Below, piece by piece: positions 7,201 through 8,673 of a DNA stretch of 8,673 nt. Under the pieces are notes generated by a model. The model made no database searches. It had not been told where the DNA came from and worked only from the letters and a program-made list of their open reading frames with translations. Location of the stretch: assembly GCA_020433785.1 (NCBI GenBank), contig JAGRCC010000415.1:1-8673 (forward strand). The letters are read 5' to 3'. The DNA is from Anaerolineae bacterium (GTDB taxonomy: Bacteria; Chloroflexota; Anaerolineae; 4572-78; J111). The translations under genes and the position numbers were made by a program. How positions within the stretch are numbered: position 1 is the stretch's first letter; the number at the start of each line of letters is the position of its first letter.

Positions 7201-7384
7201 CTATACTCAAAACAGAATGAGAACGAAACTTTGAGATGTCATTCCCGCATGCTTCCCCGCCTACGCGAGGACAAGCTTAGCGGGAATCCACGTTTAAAGA
7301 CCCCGCTGGATGCCCGAATGTCGTTATCGGGCATGACATCCCGTCGTTTTTAAAAGTTTCGGTTTCAAACTAATCTCAGTATAG
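7201..7384. mobile_element. MITE-like 184-bp imperfect palindrome with nested hairpins
   Basis: The two 32-bp ends are inverted copies matching at 24 of 32 positions. They begin CTATACT (7201-7207) against AGTATAG (7378-7384) and end GAAACTTT (7225-7232) against AAAGTTTC (7353-7360). Inside, GATGTCAT (7235-7242) is inverted at ATGACATC (7333-7340). Two inner hairpins fill the middle: ATTCCCGC/GCGGGAAT (7241-7248 with 7280-7287, plus GCTT/AAGC inside) and TGCCCGA/TCGGGCA (7311-7317 with 7327-7333). ATCCA/TGGAT (7286-7290 with 7307-7311) links them. GTCATTCCCGC...GCGGGAATCCA is a repeat pattern familiar from many bacterial genomes. There is no coding capacity, so any movement would need a transposase acting in trans. 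TA dinucleotides flank positions 7204-7381, compatible with a TA-duplicating (IS630/mariner-like) element, but that is inference. Confidence 0.72.
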
Positions 7385-7533
7385 TTGAATGGATGAGATG
7401 TGAAGAATTCCACAATAAAGGTTTAACCGCACTTGCTGTCGCAACAGAGACGGCCTCTATTGAAAATCGTTGGTAATTCTGGCAAGGCATGCTATTATTC
7501 GACAGCTTGATAAAATTATGAGTTACCCAGTTC
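7385..7533. other. Spacer between the palindrome and the 87-bp element
   Basis: No open frame with a ribosome site is seen on either strand. The only feature I can support is the candidate promoter at 7470-7498. The sequence right of the palindrome (7385-7469) resembles nothing I recognise. Confidence 0.4.
7470..7498 (+). promoter_or_regulatory. Candidate extended -10 promoter for the acyl-CoA dehydrogenase-family gene
   Basis: TTGGTA (7470-7475, 4 of 6 to the -35 consensus) and TATTAT (7493-7498, 5 of 6 to the -10 consensus) are separated by exactly 17 bp. A TGC triplet directly before the -10 box supplies the extended -10 element. Transcription would start near 7505 and give a leader of about 180 nt that contains the 17-bp inverted repeat. 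Confidence 0.5.
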
Positions 7534-7620
7534 AAAAGGTGACAGTCACTTAGATGCGATAAATCGATCTCTTTAGGCCAAACAGACGCTCATTCTAATC
7601 AAAAAGTGACTGTCACCTTT
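7534..7620. repeat. 87-bp element with perfect 17-bp inverted arms, GTTC on both flanks
   Basis: AAAGGTGACAGTCACTT (7535-7551) is the exact reverse complement of AAGTGACTGTCACCTTT (7604-7620), with 52 bp between. Each arm also contains its own 11-bp palindrome GTGAC-w-GTCAC, centred at 7544 and 7611, 67 bp apart. GTTC stands at 7530-7533 and again at 7621-7624, like a 4-bp target duplication, although the left end carries one extra A. It could be a small non-autonomous mobile element, a pair of operator sites, or an RNA hairpin in the leader of the downstream gene. No T-run follows, so it is not a classic terminator. Confidence 0.75.
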
Positions 7621-7685
7621 GTTCGCTACCCCGAACTGCGTAAGCCCTAAAAATATTCACGATGAGTTGATGTTAAGGAGAAACG

Positions 7686-8673
7686 ATGACGACCACGCCC
7701 ACCGCCATTGAATTAGCCCAAGATTTAGCCCGACAATTCGCCACTCGCGCCGACGAAGCCGATCGGTTGGGGCAACTGCCCGAGGCCGACGTACAAGCCT
7801 TGAAGGACTCCGGCTATATGGGGTTGAATATCCCCCAGGAGTTTGGCGGCTTTGGCCTTTCGATGCGTGACTGTTTAGAAGCCCATCTTGAACTGTCTCA
7901 GGGCAGCACCTCAACGGCGATTGTGGCGGCGATGCCGATGCAGATTTTTGGCGGCGCGCGCGAGGCCAACCCATGGACCGATGACATCTACGAGCGGCTA
8001 TGCCGGATGGTCACCCAAGATAAAGCGCTGATGAACTACGTAGCCAGCGAGCCACAGTTAGGCAGTCCTTCCCGGGGCGGTCTGCCGGCCACCACCGCCG
8101 AACCGACCGCCAACGGCGACGGCTGGCTGATCAACGGCCAAAAAACCTGGACAACCGGCGGCCGCCATTTGACGCACATGCTGGTTAGATTACGTGTGGG
8201 AGATGATCACGGCACCGCCCTGGTTTTGCAAGATACGCCCGGCATCGAGTGGGTTAACACCTGGAGCGATGCCCTCAGCCTCCGCGCCAGTGACAGTCAC
8301 GATGTTTACTTTAAAGATGTGGTCGTTCCCACCGATCATTTGATCGAGCGCCAACCGCGCGGCGCTCCGCCACCACCGCCCAACGGTTGGTTCCCGATGA
8401 CCATTGCCGCTGTTTATCTAGGGGCGGCTATCGCCGCGCGTAATGCGGTTATCAAATTCGCCTTAGAGCGCGTACCGACGGCGCTGGGCAAGCCGATTGC
8501 GACTCTGCCGAAAATTCAGCGCCAAATCGGCGAGATGGATGTGGGCTTACAGGCGGCCCAATGCCTGCTGCTGGATGTGGCCTCGCAGTGGGAGGGCGAT
8601 GAGGCTCACCGCCGCCGTATTTTTCCTCGCGTGGCAGCGGCTAAATTCATGGTCACCAAAGTCGCCGGCGAGG
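7686..8673 (+). CDS. Acyl-CoA dehydrogenase-family flavoprotein, 3' end outside window
   Basis: The gene starts at ATG 7686, with AAGGAG (7675-7680) 5 nt upstream. 329 residues are visible of an expected 380 or so. The N-terminal helical domain spans about 1-115, with L-K-D-S-G-Y-M-G-L-N-I-P-Q-E-F-G-G at 39-55. The middle beta domain spans about 116-215, with S-E-P at 121-123, I-N-G-Q-K-T-W-T-T-G at 149-158 and F-K-D-V-V-V-P at 209-215. The C-terminal helical domain starts after a five-proline run (228-232) and includes L-P-K-I-Q-R-Q-I-G-E-M (274-284). The family oxidises acyl thioesters at the alpha-beta bond using FAD and passes electrons to ETF. A related branch (DszC-like) consists of FMNH2-dependent monooxygenases. 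The W-T-T-G form and the C-terminal helices recall the Bacillus YdbM-type group, from memory. The catalytic glutamate region is beyond the edge, so activity and substrate cannot be judged. The gene diverges from gltB, and two repeats lie in between. Confidence 0.9.
   Translation, partial: MTTTPTAIELAQDLARQFATRADEADRLGQLPEADVQALKDSGYMGLNIPQEFGGFGLSMRDCLEAHLELSQGSTSTAIVAAMPMQIFGGAREANPWTDDIYERLCRMVTQDKALMNYVASEPQLGSPSRGGLPATTAEPTANGDGWLINGQKTWTTGGRHLTHMLVRLRVGDDHGTALVLQDTPGIEWVNTWSDALSLRASDSHDVYFKDVVVPTDHLIERQPRGAPPPPPNGWFPMTIAAVYLGAAIAARNAVIKFALERVPTALGKPIATLPKIQRQIGEMDVGLQAAQCLLLDVASQWEGDEAHRRRIFPRVAAAKFMVTKVAGE

Noticed and set aside
7201..7384. CRISPR-like or tRNA-like reading of the repeat block
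   Set aside because: There are no regularly spaced direct repeats and no acceptor/T-arm pattern. The structure is inverted, not direct, repetition.
7535..7620. Reading the 17-bp inverted repeat as an intrinsic terminator
   Set aside because: The loop is 52 nt and only three T residues end the arm, followed by GTTCG, so it lacks a proper T-run.
7657..7974. 105-codon open frame on the - strand over the start of the dehydrogenase gene
   Set aside because: It is antisense to the N-terminal domain of a clear family protein and has no ribosome site. Its protein is Arg/Ser-rich and unlike anything I recognise.

Overview
The window looks like chromosomal DNA from a moderately GC-rich, non-model bacterium, most likely Chloroflexota (Anaerolineae-like). 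The main pointer is the first gene. Its tail ends an NBR1-type Ig-like domain and is followed by a beta-rich domain ending in D-[YW]-AVW, a pairing I associate with secreted proteins of that phylum. This placement is inference. The other genes are too widely conserved to fix the phylum.

Layout, left to right. Bases 1-643 hold the 3' end of a probable secreted or surface Ig-like protein (+). A strong intrinsic terminator (735-764) closes it. A candidate promoter (772-799) then leads into a TraB/PrgY/Tiki-family membrane protein (857-2053, +). A 13-bp hairpin with T-runs on both strands (2142-2175) separates it from a convergent gltB, the glutamate synthase large subunit (2198-6895, -), which fills more than half the window. 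A 790-bp gene-poor region (6896-7685) follows. It holds a short 9-nt-period repeat, a roughly 184-bp imperfect palindrome of MITE type (7201-7384), a candidate extended -10 promoter (7470-7498), and an 87-bp element with perfect 17-bp inverted arms flanked by GTTC on both sides (7534-7620). The window ends inside an acyl-CoA dehydrogenase-family gene (7686 to the edge, +).

The genes do not form one operon. Terminators separate the Ig-like gene, the TraB-family gene and gltB, and the last gene diverges from gltB with its own promoter and ribosome site. GltB makes glutamate from glutamine and 2-oxoglutarate. It lacks the ferredoxin-loop insertion, so it should need a GltD-type NADPH subunit encoded elsewhere. 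The dehydrogenase-like protein probably acts on an acyl thioester, but its catalytic C-terminus is beyond the edge.

I see no clear new multi-gene system. The most interesting material is the non-coding block between gltB and the dehydrogenase gene, where two unrelated inverted-repeat elements lie within 420 bp. One of them falls in the predicted 5' leader of the dehydrogenase mRNA. No tRNA, rRNA, CRISPR array or transposase gene was seen.
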